Assembly (NCBI GenBank): GCA_028023455.1 | Contig: JAQFVV010000017.1 | Location: 556,001 to 620,000 of the forward strand | Source of the DNA: Epiperipatus broadwayi | Taxonomy: Eukaryota > Onychophora > Udeonychophora > Euonychophora > Peripatidae | Direction of reading: 5' to 3' | DNA: 64,000 nt | In this document: positions 1-12,189 of the stretch, piece by piece | Numbering within the stretch: position 1 is the first letter of the stretch | Layout of the letters: each line of letters opens with the position of its first letter | Position numbers and translations under genes: made by a program | Notes under the pieces: generated by a model | The model's input: the letters and a program-made list of their open reading frames with translations, nothing else | Told to the model about the DNA's origin: nothing | Databases searched by the model: none

Positions 1-960
1 TTCCTTTTCATAGATCTATTATACATATATCTTGCATGTGTATGACTATCCTGTGTCTATTTTGACCTAGTTTTGTCAACTTTTTCCTCCCTAGTTCAAA
101 TCATATTTCACTCAGCTTATTTTATATTTCTGCTACAATATATAATCTTATATTATTAAATCCAACTTTCCTTGAATATGGCTTGTCTTATCATCCTTTT
201 TTTAAAAAATTGTTTTAAACACTTTTATTTATAATGAGTTGAGTACCTATTACATTTGCCTCCTTTCTATTTCTACTATATATTTCTTCTGGATTTCATT
301 TTCAATGTTGTTGGTCTTTTTATATATGTTTGCCTTATTTGAACTGTTTTTACTATCTCCTTTTATAGTTGTATTAATATTAATTTGGTACTTTCTATTT
401 ACTTTTCTTTTCCTTAACTGCATTGTGGTTTTCCTATGACTCATTGAATGATTTTATTTGCACAATTTTGATCTTTTCTTCAAACATATTCCTTTGGGTT
501 TGAACTTAATCATTAATATTTTGTAAGCCTTTACTTTTTATTCCAAAATTATGACTCTCTTCAAATTCTTCAAGCTTTATCTTTCATTTTAAGAACTAGC
601 TTTATAGATTTACTCTAAACACCTTTTACTATTGGGATTTTTTTGTACTTCTTTCTGAATATGTTTGACTTGTTCTTCCACTGTTTTTAGTTTTAATTTT
701 CCTGCTTGTATTTTTTAGTTATCTCCTTGATCTGTCTTGTCTAATTTTTTACTTCTATTTTTTGTATATCTTTCTCCAGGTTGAGCTGACTTTGTTCAAA
801 TTTTGCTTTCAATTAACAATTAACTTCTCATTCTATTTTGTTCCTGCTGCTGCTAGATTTGTTCAAATTTCTTCATTATTTGTAGCATTTTATTGTAATT
901 GCTGTGTTTAAATCTCTTCACCCTATTATCTTACATTTTCCCTTTCAGTTTCTGCTTTTA
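1..960 (-). pseudogene. Degenerate LINE ORF1-like coiled-coil region
   Basis: On the minus strand this stretch is A/G rich and reads as broken pieces of a Lys/Glu/Gln-rich protein. One open segment lies at 250-444, and upstream frames around 640-850 contain heptad-like charged runs (for example EEQVKHIQKEVQK). Such low-complexity coiled-coil sequence fits a LINE first ORF. It lies next to the LINE tail at 969-1230, an arrangement also seen at 62.4-63.6 kb. No diagnostic domain is visible and there are many stops. It could also be plain A-rich intron sequence. Confidence 0.25.
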
Positions 961-968
961 TCCACATT

Positions 969-1230
969 ATGGAGCCACTGAAGTCTTATTGTGGTTTTTA
1001 TACTGAGTTTGTAAAAAAAGAAGTGGGATTTAGATATAAAAGCCGTAGAGTGGGCAAAGATAATGTCATGGAAATGGGAAGGAGCAGGATAGAGAAGAAT
1101 ATGGGAGAAATTTGGGCTGGGGAATGGGAAGGTAAGGTGGCTAAAAAGGTTCTCTGTGCATAATGGCTAAGAGATTCCTGACTCTGAGAAAAGAAAAACC
1201 ATAGCAAATCACACTACAAACTGATAAATT
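969..1230 (+). repeat. LINE 3' tail (family L-B), copy 1
   Basis: This block carries the phrases aggtaaggtggctaa and gagattcctgactctgag. They recur at 52010-52190, 63290-63390 and 63400-63600, and on the minus strand at 32110-32350. In the 32-kb copy the block follows the C-terminal coding part of a LINE, so I read it as the last codons plus 3' UTR of that LINE. A 64-codon open frame at 969-1163 is probably a remnant of this tail and not a gene. Confidence 0.5.
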
Positions 1231-2090
1231 GGAGACTAAGCATATTTAAAGACATGAATAGTGAAACAGATTTTTATAAAGTAATCAAAAAATAAAAATG
1301 TGAATAGGGGAACATATATATTTAAGTAAGTTTTTTTTTTAAATTTTATAGAATAATCTAGAATTGAACATTTAAACACATTTCATAATTGAAAAATTAA
1401 ACATTTTCTCCTAACATTAAGTAGTTTTTTTTTAGCTTTTACAAAGTACTCTAAAAATAAATACATTTGTACTCGTTCAATTATAAAATATTCTTTATTA
1501 AAAAATTGAACATTTACGTGTATAGTTCATCATTGGAAAATAAAATATTTCCACGTAACACAAACTAGACATTCAACTGTAAACCATCAAAAGCATTATG
1601 TTGATCCAGTGGCTAGGGTAAACACACCATGGGTTGAAGCCAAATTCTGAAGAAGGTGAGATGCATACTCCCTGAACTATTAGTCTTTTCTAAATCATAT
1701 ATAGTGTTTCAGAAATAAAACAGTGGTGAACTGAAATCTCAAGTCTTCCTTTGGGATGTTTGCTAATTTTATCACTGGTAACCAAAATACAAATTTAAAC
1801 AATTTTATTGTAGCATTTTTATTTGTTATTAACCCAGTTCATTTTTATTGTACTATGTATGGATTAAGTAATATATTCTTTTATGACAAAACAGATAACT
1901 AATTAATAATTGATTTCTTCTTTAGAATTCTATATTTCATAAAACTAAACATTTACAGTTGACCTTATTTTTTGTTTGTTTCAAAAAATAAACAGGAAAA
2001 TTAAAAATTTTCAGGACAGATAAGAAAATTAAATATATATATAATTGACAATTGATAAGATTTAAAATATATGCAATTTACAATTAAACA
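1231..2090. other. AT-rich sequence, nothing recognised
   Basis: No long open frame, no recognisable repeat family and no RNA gene were seen here. It is probably intronic or intergenic sequence upstream of the first exon found. Confidence 0.5.
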
Positions 2091-2093
2091 CCT

Positions 2094-2303
2094 GATCACC
2101 ATTTCTTATACTTACCCAAGCTGTTAAAATAATACCAACTTTCTCCCTATAGTATTGGTACCCAGTGATGAAGGTCATGTGGGTATATTGGATGAGTAGG
2201 CATTAGATAGGGATTTTGGTTCAGAAACTTTTTATCATCCATTGATAACTATGACTTGCACTGACTGGCACTATTATATGGAGAGAGTTGTTCCTGTTTT
2301 AAT
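2094..2303 (+). mobile_element. F1 hairpin element, degenerate copy
   Basis: The left part (tcaccatttcttatactta) and right part (ggatgagtaggcattagat, followed by a GGAGAGAGTT-type end) match the F1 family seen complete at 20 kb. The ribozyme core is lost apart from a weak GTGATGAAGGTCA remnant. The element is non-coding and non-autonomous. Confidence 0.5.
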
Positions 2304-2417
2304 TTACAATTATTTTGTATTTTAGTATTATGTGTTTTTACAAGAATCAAATTTTGAAAATAATGTTCAATATATCAATTAGTTTTCACAGTATGGTTTC
2401 AGTGGTTCATATAGTGC

Positions 2418-2520
2418 AGGGGTGGTGAATCTTTTTACGTGTATGTGCCAAAAATTTCCAAAAAGTATTTATTGAATGATTGGCGTGCCATATACTTTTA
2501 TTTTCAATGTCTACATAAAC
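2418..2520 (+). repeat. Possible hAT-type element end
   Basis: The string CAGGGGTGGTGAATCTTTTT followed by a GTGTATGTGCCA motif looks like the terminal inverted repeat of hAT/Charlie-type elements. The phrase TGGCGTGCCATA follows at about 2480. I did not find a convincing second end or target duplication. Confidence 0.3.
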
Positions 2521-3340
2521 TAAATATTTTTAAACCTTTGGTACCTTTAGATCTTTTTTAATTTGGTGGTTGCAATATTTGATATAAATGATTATAATTT
2601 CCTTTTGGTATAATCTAATTTTGGGATATCCTATGAGTTTTAACTTATTTTTATAGCTCAATAGATGAAAAGCTTATAAGTCAATTTTGATTTCCATTAC
2701 ACAGAATGATTGGCAGATATTTATCAAGATTTTCTTACCAAGCCTTAAACATGGTATTCTTGTTTCAAATAGCAATGGCATAGTTATAATTCAAATATAT
2801 GTTTGATTAGCAGACTATTAATTTGTATTTATTGAACATAGTGTCAGTTTTATTTATAGTAGTTGCTGTAAAGTGTAACTAAATTTACTTTCCATTACTT
2901 TTCATTGCAACAATGCAATATTATACTGATAAATTAATTATTAATTGTTTTAACTTCTGCAATTGTGACTAATTCCTAATTTATTGATCAGACTAATATT
3001 AAGGTCTCTCATGGTCAATGGGATTTTTTGATAGCAAATGCTAAGAACTAGTATACAAGTTTCCCTTCTTTTGGACTTTGATAATTTTGTAATGCTACAG
3101 GGATACAGAGAAAATGGATTAACCGATGGGATTAATATAACTAACAAGCATAACCTATAAGTTCTATTATACATACCATTCAACAAACTGTCACAAATTA
3201 TTTAAAATAAACCATAAATTTTGCTAATCTGTTTCCAAAAAAAATACCAATTTCAATTACCAGTTAATTAATTAAGCCGTTCATTCATAGTAATTCAATG
3301 AATTTTATAAAATTTTATTTAGCATTTTACTCTGGATTTT
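2521..3340. other. AT-rich sequence, nothing recognised
   Basis: I see no gene, RNA or clear repeat. A 78-codon open frame on the minus strand (2950-3186) has no recognisable motif and is likely chance. Confidence 0.45.
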
Positions 3341-3344
3341 TCAT

Positions 3345-3560
3345 CAGGTATCTGGATTCCATGAGATTGTAAAAGACCCAGAAAGAGACCACATGTGAGA
3401 TGGATGGATGAAATAAGAAAGTGTGCAGGAATGATGTGGAGAAGAGAAGCTAAAGATCAGAGATGGATTGAACTTGGAGAGACCTTCAATTCCACAATGG
3501 TTTGATAATGGTTGATGATGATCTTTTAATATAACACAAATAAATTCTATGGGTGTTGAT
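3345..3560 (+). pseudogene. RTE-type LINE 3' end fragment
   Basis: Across frameshifts the plus strand reads like the C-terminus of RTE/BovB-like reverse transcriptases: GRP-x2-RWMDEIRKCAGMMWRREA, then RWIELGETF. A TGATGATG microsatellite-like tail follows, which is typical of RTE 3' ends. Only the last 60 or so codons are present. A fuller relative is at 59585-61780, where the equivalent segment is RFMNEIRKFADVIWKRD. Confidence 0.6.
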
Positions 3561-6500
3561 TGAGTGATCTGTGCCATTTTGAGTACCAGGAAGAATCTCA
3601 TGGACTCAATTAATTAATAAAGAGAATCATGTACTATTTCCCAAGGAATAACAAAGTGTTCCAGATATTTTGTCCACAATATAAAAAATTGCATTATTCA
3701 TCAAAAAATTAAAACAAATTGGCATTTCATAGAAATAAGCATAATTTTTTTTTAAAATCTACATTTCAAAGATAATAGCCAGCAAATTTTACTAATATAG
3801 AAAATGACAAACTATTTTTTTTACCTGATATATCGTGATCAAATAAAAAGCGTAATCTAATGATCAAAAAAAAAATCAATCTTTGTGCAATCTAGAGAAT
3901 TATCTGGATGTCCAGTCACAAACCATTATTGTTCAAAAACTAATGCAGAATTACAAGGACCCTAGGGACTGTGCAGTGGACAAGAAAAATCTATTTAATC
4001 TTAAATAGTTTTACTGGGATAATTTACAAATCCTTACAATACTATAGTGAATTAGTCACACACACTGCCAATTCACAAAACAGGTAGCTGGAGAAATGAA
4101 GTCCTTAATACACAAAAATAATTTCAAATCAATTATTTACTAAGATTACCTAATATAAGAAAATTCTGAAATGTATAATAATATGACAAGTTTATATTTA
4201 ATACATTTTACACAAGAAATATAATTTGATATAGCAAATAAGATAATTTTCTGTTTATTTTCATTAATTAGCATCTACTTTAACTGAATTGTTCCCTTAT
4301 TACAATAATTAAATAAGTAACACAGTATTTCACAATATAAGATAAAAAATTACTAAACTTTCTTCCCCTTTCCTTATGAAAATGGGAAGGTGCCATACAT
4401 TTTAACATTTTGAAAGAGAAAAATAATGTTTAGAACAAAACAAAAAAATATTCATTATCATTAATATTTGCATTAAAAATTTAGATTTATAAATGAAGAT
4501 ATGTAAATGAAAATGTACACATCAACTATACCCTATTTTACCACAGATTTTACTCTTTTAGTTCTTTTTTGGTTATAATTTTCAGTTTCATTTCAGGTTA
4601 ACTGTGCTTTTTTGCATAGCTTCGAGGATTAAATTTAAAATTATAATAATTTCCAGAATAGGTTAACACAAAGTGAATGTATTTATTATTTCCATTAAAA
4701 GTTCTTCCATTAACTTTTTTTTGTAGGTTCAAGTGTTCAGTTTAAAATTATAATAGTAATTTCCAGGGATGCTAACAGTCAGATTAGCATAGGCTGAAAC
4801 AGTCATGATTTTTGATGGATACATAAAGTTTGTTGCTAATTTTTCCCAGGTGTATTCTACATTTTCTTTTAGCAAAACAAGTTATATGATTAGTTGGAAA
4901 TGCTCAGCTATTGGTTATAGCTTAACAGATGGTTTTTAGAAACACCATTTCAAATTATTTTTTAACAATTGGTGATTAGATTAGTCTAACTTTAATTACA
5001 AACTTAACTTCTTACTGTCCTTTCAAGAACTGAACTGTTAATGCTGTTCTCAGCAATTGGATTGAGACTGCTACTGTTGTTCTCTTCTCAACAGCTGGAC
5101 CAAGACTTGGTGTTAATAAAATCTACTGCTTCAATATGGTTCTATCTTATTTTTAAGTCTTTTTTTCATCCAATCACAGACATCTCAAACATGATACCAT
5201 TAAGCCTGAACCAATTGATTCTCTTTTTACAAAATGATTATTTCCTTTTTTAATTAATTAAAAATTCCAATTATGTCCTAATTATTAAAAAAATTCCTCT
5301 GGGTAGTTATGTTTTTTTAAATTTTTTGAAACAGATACTTTTTTAATTAAACTTTAATTTGAAAGCATTACATTTTTTAGAGCGAGACAAAATCCCTTTT
5401 AATTAATTGATAATTTCTAAAAAAATATGTTAACATCTTATTTCCCCCCCCTTTAAAAATTTTACTTACTTTTTTTTTCTGTTTTTAAATAAAAACTAAC
5501 TAAACAAATAAAATAAAAAGAGAAAAAGAGAGAGTAAAATCTTCTTTATAAACTTTTCTCTCTTTTACAGCTCTCTCATAGAAATTAAATATTCCTGTTA
5601 TTATTAGTTTCAAATGTCAAATTTGTCATATTATCAATTAAAGAATGTAACTTTTTTAATAAGTTAATAAGTGACATTAAGAAAAAAACATAAGAAATAT
5701 TTCTTGGTATAATAGCTCGTTTTGTTGATAAACATTGATTAGAATGGAATACATATTGTTTATTGAACTGCAAGTTTATAATAATTTTTCAGCATGAACT
5801 TATATATAACACACACTTTTATACATGTGTAGTATGCATGTATTAATTAAGATGTTATTATAAGCAAAATGTAAACATAATATAGTTAATAATAAATTGA
5901 GATGATATTTATTTTATTTTACTGAGTGTATATTCACTCATGCATTTACTGATGCAATTGGAATAAGAAAAAAACCAATTCCCATATTCTTATTTTTAAA
6001 ATAAATAATAAAATGTCTGATTTTTCTTGCTATTAAATATGGTTGGGGTGATATATATTTTTTCAATAACGTTTCTCTTATAGAAATGTAATAGACTAAT
6101 TTATTTTCAAGCAATTACAATCTCTGTAATTCTTTTAATGTTTTAAATCAGTATTAGCTTTAAATATGTTCTAAAATTTTGCAAAACTTTTAGAATTACT
6201 CTTAGAAAGCATTTTATTACATAAAATACACTTTGGAAAGAATAATAAAGGAAGACTAAAACATGTTTTCAACATGAACAAGAGAAATTTTATTAATATA
6301 TATATGTATGGTGCTCAGAAAAGGAAAAACGGCTGTCAAATATTGTAAAATTTGCAAATTTTGGTGGGGTTTTTGTTTTTTTGTTTACATTTGTCTTTGG
6401 ATAACGTATAATTGAAGTTGTGTAGTTAGATACAATGTAATTTGTGGCGGAAATGTATATTTAAATGTGGATAATTGCATTCTGAATGTGTTAAGTTTCT

Positions 6501-7640
6501 TTTTTCCAGCTTTTTTTCAGAAACTTAATTTACAAGCAGTATTTTTATCCTACCACATATAGATAATAGCAGCTCTAAGAAAAATGGTATTGCACCCATA
6601 TTATAGAATTGCTTCTGGATTTAAAAATGGAAAAGAATTAGTGAATATTATTACGATATCAAAAAATTAAAAAAAAAAAAGTTGTTGAATGCAACTTCCA
6701 GCTAATTGTTGGAAAATTTACATTTGGTAGTTATAGCAACTATCTCTAGTGTATTGGAAACTTTCTTTATATGTGTAATAATAAAAATAAACTGCCAAAT
6801 CACATCAGTATCTTATTGATTAAATACTTTAATGATGCAACTAAAAGGAGTAAACATACTCCGAAAGTGCTAAGCTAAACGTTATTTGTGAAAATTTTTA
6901 TTAACTTCACCTATATACATTGAAAGTAATACTAAGTATTTAGCTCCAAGATGTAATTGCCTACCATTAATATAATTGATAACTTCGTACTACAACTTAT
7001 AACTCTTATAATTACTCTTATAATAAAAAATCAAAATACGAGAGTATCTTCTATATTATTGACATAAAATTAACTTAATCTTTGTAGTAGTTTTTGTTTA
7101 GAGTTGAATAATAATTTTAACTTTAACCATTTAAACAAAAAAGAAAAGTGTCTTTTAAAAATTGATATAACTTTATCTTTCTTTTTGCATTGCCAAATCC
7201 TAATATCATGTATTGCCAGGACAATCAAAACCATCAATAGTGGGTAGTAAAAAGCATTGTAAAAAGTAATGAAGGACATAAATGATATTAAAAATTGATA
7301 TTAATAGCTAGAAATCAAATAAATAAAATATAGTATTTACCTTTGTACTGCTACCTAACAATTTCTTTGATAGTTTTAATTCTAATAGTAAAAAAAATTA
7401 ATAACTTAGTGGTGATGTAATTTATAACAGTTGGGAATAAGTAAGATCTAGAATTCTGTATTAGATTCATATTTGTGTAACTTGACATATTTAGTGTTAA
7501 ATGTTTGAATCATCAAAGTGAACCACTGTATTTTGTTGGAATAAGTAATTGAATCTTGATTAGGTATTATTTACATTGTGGATAGGGATTTAGTCAGTTA
7601 GGGAATTAAAGAAATAATACAATTCTCGATAATTTTATTA
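3561..7640. other. 4 kb AT-rich sequence without recognisable genes
   Basis: This is simple A/T-rich DNA with homopolymer runs. Short open frames at 5041-5253, 5585-5773 and 7070-7279 show no known motif or codon bias. There is no tRNA, rRNA or tandem array. It is probably non-coding DNA 5' of exon 8280-8368. Confidence 0.5.
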
Positions 7641-7755
7641 TTACAAAAAAAATCAAGTCAGATGTCACATGACCTAATTTAAACAAGCTTATATTACAAA
7701 TGTTATATAAAGAGCTCGCAAATAAGCTCTTAATAAGCTTTGCAAAATATCCCTA

Positions 7756-7795
7756 ACCCCAGACTGGTTTCTGCTACTGGCTTCCTCAGTGAGGT
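7756..7795 (-). ncRNA. Hammerhead-like ribozyme motif (F2, left arm)
   Basis: The minus strand reads ACCTCA-CTGAGGA-AGCCAGTAGCA-GAAAC-CA-GTC-TGGGGT. Stem I pairs ACCUCA with UGGGGU (six pairs, one G-U). Stem II is a short GC/GC with a CAGUA loop. Stem III is the minimal AC/GU. The cleavable triplet would be GUC. The usual G-C pair closing stem II at the core is replaced by A opposite A, so activity is uncertain. Confidence 0.5.
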
Positions 7796-8052
7796 GCTAG
7801 GATATTCAAGCATTAGATTAAAAATATCAGGACAAGTCCAGCACTTTATCTAATGGATAACTATTAAGCAGAAAATCTGAAATTTTCAGACATGCATATG
7901 TCTTCCAATCCAGCAATCTAACTTAAATAGCTAGCTGGATTGGAAAACATAAGGATGTCTGAAATTTTCAGATTTTCTCCTTAATAGTTATCCATTAGAT
8001 AAAGTGCTCGGCTTGTCCTGGTATTTTTGATTTAATGCTTGAATATCCTAGC

Positions 8053-8095
8053 ACCTCACCGAGGAAGCCAGTAGCAGAAACCGGTCTGGGATTAG
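8053..8095 (+). ncRNA. Hammerhead-like ribozyme motif (F2, right arm, core mutated)
   Basis: This is the same layout as the left arm: ACCTCA, CCGAGGA (the U of CUGA is changed to C), stem II AGCCAGTAGCA, GAAAC, CGGUC, then TGGGATT. The core change would be expected to inactivate it. Confidence 0.4.
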
Positions 8096-8279
8096 GGATA
8101 TTCTGCTTAGCTTGTTAAGAGATTATTTGTGAGCTTTTTATATTAAACTTGATGATTTTAATTTCACTACTTGTTAATTTTATTAATTGATAATATAATG
8201 GCTTGGCATTGTTTATTTCTAGTTTGTTGTTGAAATAGAAATTTAATTATTTTTGCTAATATTTATTTTTTATTTGCAG

Positions 8280-8368
8280 CTACCCCCGCACCAGAGATTA
8301 AGCTTGTGGGTCATGAAAGAGATGGATCACTTTTATATGTCTGGGATGATCATCCAAAAAATAATCAG
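8280..8368 (+). CDS. GSAP: Exon a of a GSAP-like gene
   Basis: An 89-nt exon is bounded by a polypyrimidine-AG acceptor (ttatttgcag) and a GTAAGA donor. It starts after one borrowed codon base and ends on a codon boundary. It encodes 29 residues ending in HERDGSLLYVWDDHPKNNQ. The E-R-x-G-x-hydrophobic2-Y...DD pattern resembles the first beta-propeller-like strand region of gamma-secretase-activating protein (remembered human form: ERNGNIIYTYKDD). GSAP is a regulator reported to bind gamma-secretase and the APP C-terminal fragment. Phase joins cleanly to exon 10991-11050. The identification rests on recall of a divergent alignment, so another WD/propeller protein is possible. Confidence 0.5.
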
Positions 8369-8990
8369 GTAAGATATTATTTTCTATATTATATATATGA
8401 TCATTATTTCAAAATAAACAGGTCTGATTTGCATGAACAATATATTATGTTTATTTATTGTAAATATATAAACATTTTTGCATGTATCAGATAAATAGCA
8501 ATAAAAATGCTTTGTTAATAAAATGGTAGAATTTTCGATAATATAAATGTATTTGAAGTACTATAAATGATTAATGCATATTCATATAAAATTATATTTT
8601 GCATATGTATTTATGCAATGTGTAATGGCATTAAAAAGAATATTAAGAAGTATATTACACATATTTAGATTATATTACTTATATATGGAATTGAAAGTAT
8701 TTGGTATGTATGCGTATAAATAAATGAGATACCAAATATGTTTGAAAAGATACAATTCCCCTCTTTTCTTCCATAGCGTAAGCTTGTGGTTAAAATACCT
8801 GTAGAGGTCCCTACTATCGCATTTTTACATGCATATTATCAAGGTTATAGCCTCAGTAAATATTACTTACGTAATCAATGTGCGTTTAATAAATTTATAA
8901 TTACAAATTTAAATTTTAAGAATGTATTGTGTATTATAAAATGAACAGTTATATGATTATTGTGTTTAACTTCTTTAATAAAATTAAACA
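8369..8990 (+). other. Intron after exon a, first part
   Basis: This is AT-rich intron sequence beginning with GTAAGA. I see no RNA gene or repeat beyond simple AT runs. Confidence 0.5.
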
Positions 8991-8995
8991 ATTAC

Positions 8996-9232
8996 ATGAT
9001 CACCATTTCTTATGCTTACCCATAACTGTTATTAAAACAGGCAAAACTCTCCATACAGTAGTGCCACTCAGTGCAAGCCAGAGTAATCAATGGACCAGCT
9101 AGAAACTAGTTGGGGATATTGGATGAATAGGCACTAGATAGGGAGTTTGTGCACAAGCCTTCTGGCATCCATTGATTACTCTGGCTTGCACTGAGTGGCA
9201 CTATTGTATGGAGAGTTTTGCCTGTTTAAAAT
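8996..9232 (+). mobile_element. F1 hairpin element, short copy
   Basis: Inverted arms start with GGCAAAACTCTCCATACAGT near 9041 and end with its complement near 9226. Outside the left arm is the F1 leader (tcaccatttcttatgctt ... ACTGTTATTAAAACA). The centre is deleted: only the 3' half of the ribozyme remains (GAAACTAGTTGGGGATATT, about 9110-9122), so the CUGANGA half is missing. Confidence 0.75.
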
Positions 9233-9239
9233 TAAACAA

Positions 9240-10990
9240 TAAAAATGATACTTTATCATATATTTTTTTAAACAACGGTTTAAGACATATTCTTCAGTAA
9301 GGCTGAATTTGCCCTTAAATAAGTATTTACTTTCTATTATTCTGAATTTTTGATTTAATAAGTGATGAGAAAAAGATGTTAAAATGTTTTGATTGGAATA
9401 TGCTTTATAAAAAGCACAAATATGAACAGTTAGGAAAAATGATGCGAAAAAGACTAGATGCTAAAAGATAAGAATTTAAATAATAAAAGAATAAGGTATG
9501 CAATGTAAAAAAAGATAAAATGGTTCTTTTAATAAAATAAATCGAAGTAAATGCCCTTATCGAGTAACAGTGAAATCAAAGTTAAAACTCACCAGACTTT
9601 CCAATTGGCAGATTTTGTGGTCTTGTTTTATCCTCTACATAAGGATATATGTATACCTATTTACTGACTGTTAGATAATTAATTTAATTTACAATTAGCC
9701 AATTACCTTCCTAAGCTTTGAAGGAATTTCTATCAGCATCAGAAAGCTGTTCAATGTGCAATACAGAATTACTAAAAAAATGGAAGTGAAAAAGATTGTT
9801 TATTGAGGAATTGGACTGAACATCTATTTTGAGAGAATATGAAAGATATGCTAGGATTGTAAGAGATTATATGAAAAGTTATAGCAGTTATTTGATGATT
9901 TTTAGATAGAAAATAGCTTTGAAGATTTGGATAGTTAAGGAAGAGGAAAAAAATCTTCGAAAAGATGGTTTGATTTAGTATAAAGGACTTCATTTTTTAC
10001 ATTAGCTCTTATGAAGAAAGACAATACTTGTTAATAAATAGTCAAAATAAGAGTTAATGTATGCTATTATAAAATATTAAGTTGTTTATATATAATGTTT
10101 CAAAATGTTACTATATTGTTGGAACTAAGTGCTCTATAGTTGATGATGATTATAGTTGTCACTATCAAGGAATATATTCTTTTGTTTTTATATGTTTTTA
10201 TTTAACTTATTCTGTTTTTTTCTGTCCTTTTATGAAATGTTATAATTTATTTTTTATCCATTTCTAATTTCCAATCTAATTTGAAACTTTGTGGATATTT
10301 GTATTCTCAATGGTAATACCCTTTTTTAAGGCCTTGTAAACAATTTTAGTAAAAAAAGTTATTGAAAAATTTATATCTTTATGATGCTACCTTCTACCAA
10401 TATTAAATTATATCTAAACATAATCTAGAGCTATATAAAACCAAAAAGTTGAAAATAAGAAATATATTAAAGAAATGTTCTTATTCCATAAATGCATTAA
10501 AAAGTAAAAAAAAATTATCAAGTTTAATGATATTTTTGATATCATGTGACTAAAATAAAAGTAAGCGATGCTTATATTTAGAAGTATTCTTAGACTATTA
10601 CTGAACATGAACATTGCATGATTTTATTTTGGTCGCATAATAATAAGAAAGCTGAAGAAAATTATTTTTTACTTCTTAGTATCATCGATCAAAAGTGAAT
10701 ATGGTGTTTACACCTACATAATATTATTTCATTGATTCATGGATATAGCTTTCTACCAGTATTTATTATAATTAGGGATGAATATATTTACAAATTATTA
10801 CTTCACAATAATTCTCCTAACAAAGGCATATTATAGGGCAAGAAATAAAAAAAACTCGATTGTTATCAATGATGAACTTATTTTCTTATTATAACAATTA
10901 GTAAAACTTATTGTAGAGCAGTTATTCTAAAGTAATTATTTACAATATATTTATTCTATTTTATAATACTTCATGTATTTACTATTGTAG
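9240..10990 (+). other. Intron sequence, nothing recognised
   Basis: Short open frames at 9772-9993, 10082-10267 and 10414-10614 are A/T-rich and motif-less. The stretch ends with a splice acceptor (actattgtag) just before exon b. Confidence 0.5.
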
Positions 10991-11050
10991 GATGCTGCAA
11001 AGGTTACTCATATTGGAGTTTTTAAAGACGGAAGCCCACCACTTAATAAG
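10991..11050 (+). CDS. GSAP: Exon b of a GSAP-like gene
   Basis: A 60-nt exon lies between acceptor actattgtag and donor GTAAAT. It is in phase 0 at both ends and encodes DAAKVTHIGVFKDGSPPLNK. It continues exon a without a stop. The segment corresponds to the short variable strand and loop after the ERxG..Y motif in GSAP homologues. At 20 codons it is a very short exon, so the call leans on splice signals, phase agreement with both neighbours and the sense of the joined protein. Confidence 0.5.
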
Positions 11051-11802
11051 GTAAATAGAAAAATGTATACGCTTCTGTATGATTAATTTTATTTTATAAT
11101 ACGTAATATTTATGATACGCAATCAAGTCATTTCAGTAATCATATAAATCAGAAATAATGTAGTAATTAAAAATTGTTTTCTAAAATTAAAGTTCTTAGG
11201 TGATTTATAGTGGGTTGAAGATAAGTCGATCGTCTTGAATTAAAAATGAACAGTTAAGAAGTCTGAAAATTCAAGCAATTGACAGACGACGTTGTAATTA
11301 ATTGAAATCATAACATGTGATTGCATTACTTCTTTCATTTTGTAAATGAATGTATTCTCACTCTAGTCAGTTACTGTAAGCTTGAGTAGTCAGTGGATAC
11401 CAGGTGATATGGGGTATAAAATCCTTACATCCAGACTGATTCTCACTGCTGCCCTTGTCATTGAAGACTACAATTGAAAGCTGGAAATAATTCACTTATA
11501 CATCTAGTAACCATTATTTACTTTTTTATATCATTTAGCGTAATATCCTAAAATAATTAAAAACCCTAGATACTCAAACTCAGGCCAACTTTGTATAATT
11601 ATATAGATATGTCTCTAGGTCAATTTTTACAATTTAAAGAGACCTCCGTTTTATTACAATTGTAGGTCTCTTGAAATTTTCATCTAGGAAGGTTAATATT
11701 AATAACAATATCAAATGATTTATTATTTCTTCCTTAAATGCTTCCAAGAACAGAGCCATCTATTGTAAGCTTGAATAAACTTGTGAACACTATCCCAAGA
11801 CT

Positions 11803-12142
11803 ATTTATATATTGGATTATTTCCATCATCTAATATGAGTATTGAATGTCTTTAGAAAAATTTAACTTTATTTAAATATTCCAAATACATTAATCTGTTA
11901 GTAATAGCACATAGGTTAATAAATGCACAACATTTTGAGAGGTATTATTCTCCCCCCTTCTTTGGATGTTGCTGGCCTGATCAATGACAGTACTGGCATG
12001 GGAATCGAACCTGGACTCTTAGATTCTTTGAGTATTGAATTTTAATATAATGCTCAAACCAACTGAGCCATCCTGCCAAAGATAGAAAATAGTCCAATAT
12101 ATAAATACAACTAAAACACCATCATCACAAACCTTCAGGAAA
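11803..12142 (-). mobile_element. 340-bp non-autonomous PLE-derived element
   Basis: This contains only the terminal module of the PLE at 52931-54779: the tail end (ATTTCCATCATCTAATATGA), a degraded hammerhead-like stretch, a tRNA-like segment (11997-12077) and the other tail end (AATAGTCCAATATA ... CACCATCATCACAAACC). No reverse transcriptase or endonuclease is present. Near-identical 16-nt flanks (11787-11802 ACACTATCCCAAGACT; 12143-12158 ACACTATCTCCAGACT) look like a target-site duplication inside an F4 unit, which makes it younger than that unit. Confidence 0.65.
11997..12077 (-). repeat. tRNA-like segment (degraded)
   Basis: Read on the minus strand it starts GGCAGGATGGCTCAGTTGGT and carries a mutated B-box-like stretch (GGTTCGATTCC). 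It is the same segment as in the PLE ends. It is an internal-promoter relic within a mobile element, not a cellular tRNA gene. Confidence 0.5.
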
Positions 12143-12148
12143 ACACTA

Positions 12149-12189
12149 TCTCCAGACTGGTTTCTGGTTTTTACTTTCATTATTGAAGA
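12149..12189 (-). ncRNA. Degenerate hammerhead-like motif (F4)
   Basis: The minus strand reads TCTTCA, ATAATGA (expected CTGATGA), a 12-nt stem II region, GAAAC, CA, GTC, TGGAGA. Stem I UCUUCA/UGGAGA pairs over six positions. The core has two changes and is probably inactive. A second, poorer copy is at 11435-11467. Confidence 0.35.

Larger units (their letters stand above)
7641..8150. mobile_element. F2 hairpin (foldback) element with two hammerhead-like modules
   Basis: Two arms of about 220 bp (about 7705-7926 and 7936-8146) are inverted copies of each other, meeting near TAGCTAGCTGGATTGG. The left flank carries gatgtcacatgaccta, a motif that recurs at the edges of other F2 copies at 21.1, 21.5, 31.7 and 39.1 kb. 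Each arm contains a hammerhead-like core: minus strand 7756-7795 and plus strand 8053-8095. There is no coding capacity, so it would depend on proteins from elsewhere. It could alternatively be called a MITE; the shared ribozyme core argues for an RNA-mediated origin. Confidence 0.7.

Noticed and set aside
969-1163. 64-codon open frame considered as a small gene
   Set aside because: It is the LINE L-B tail, present four more times with stops.
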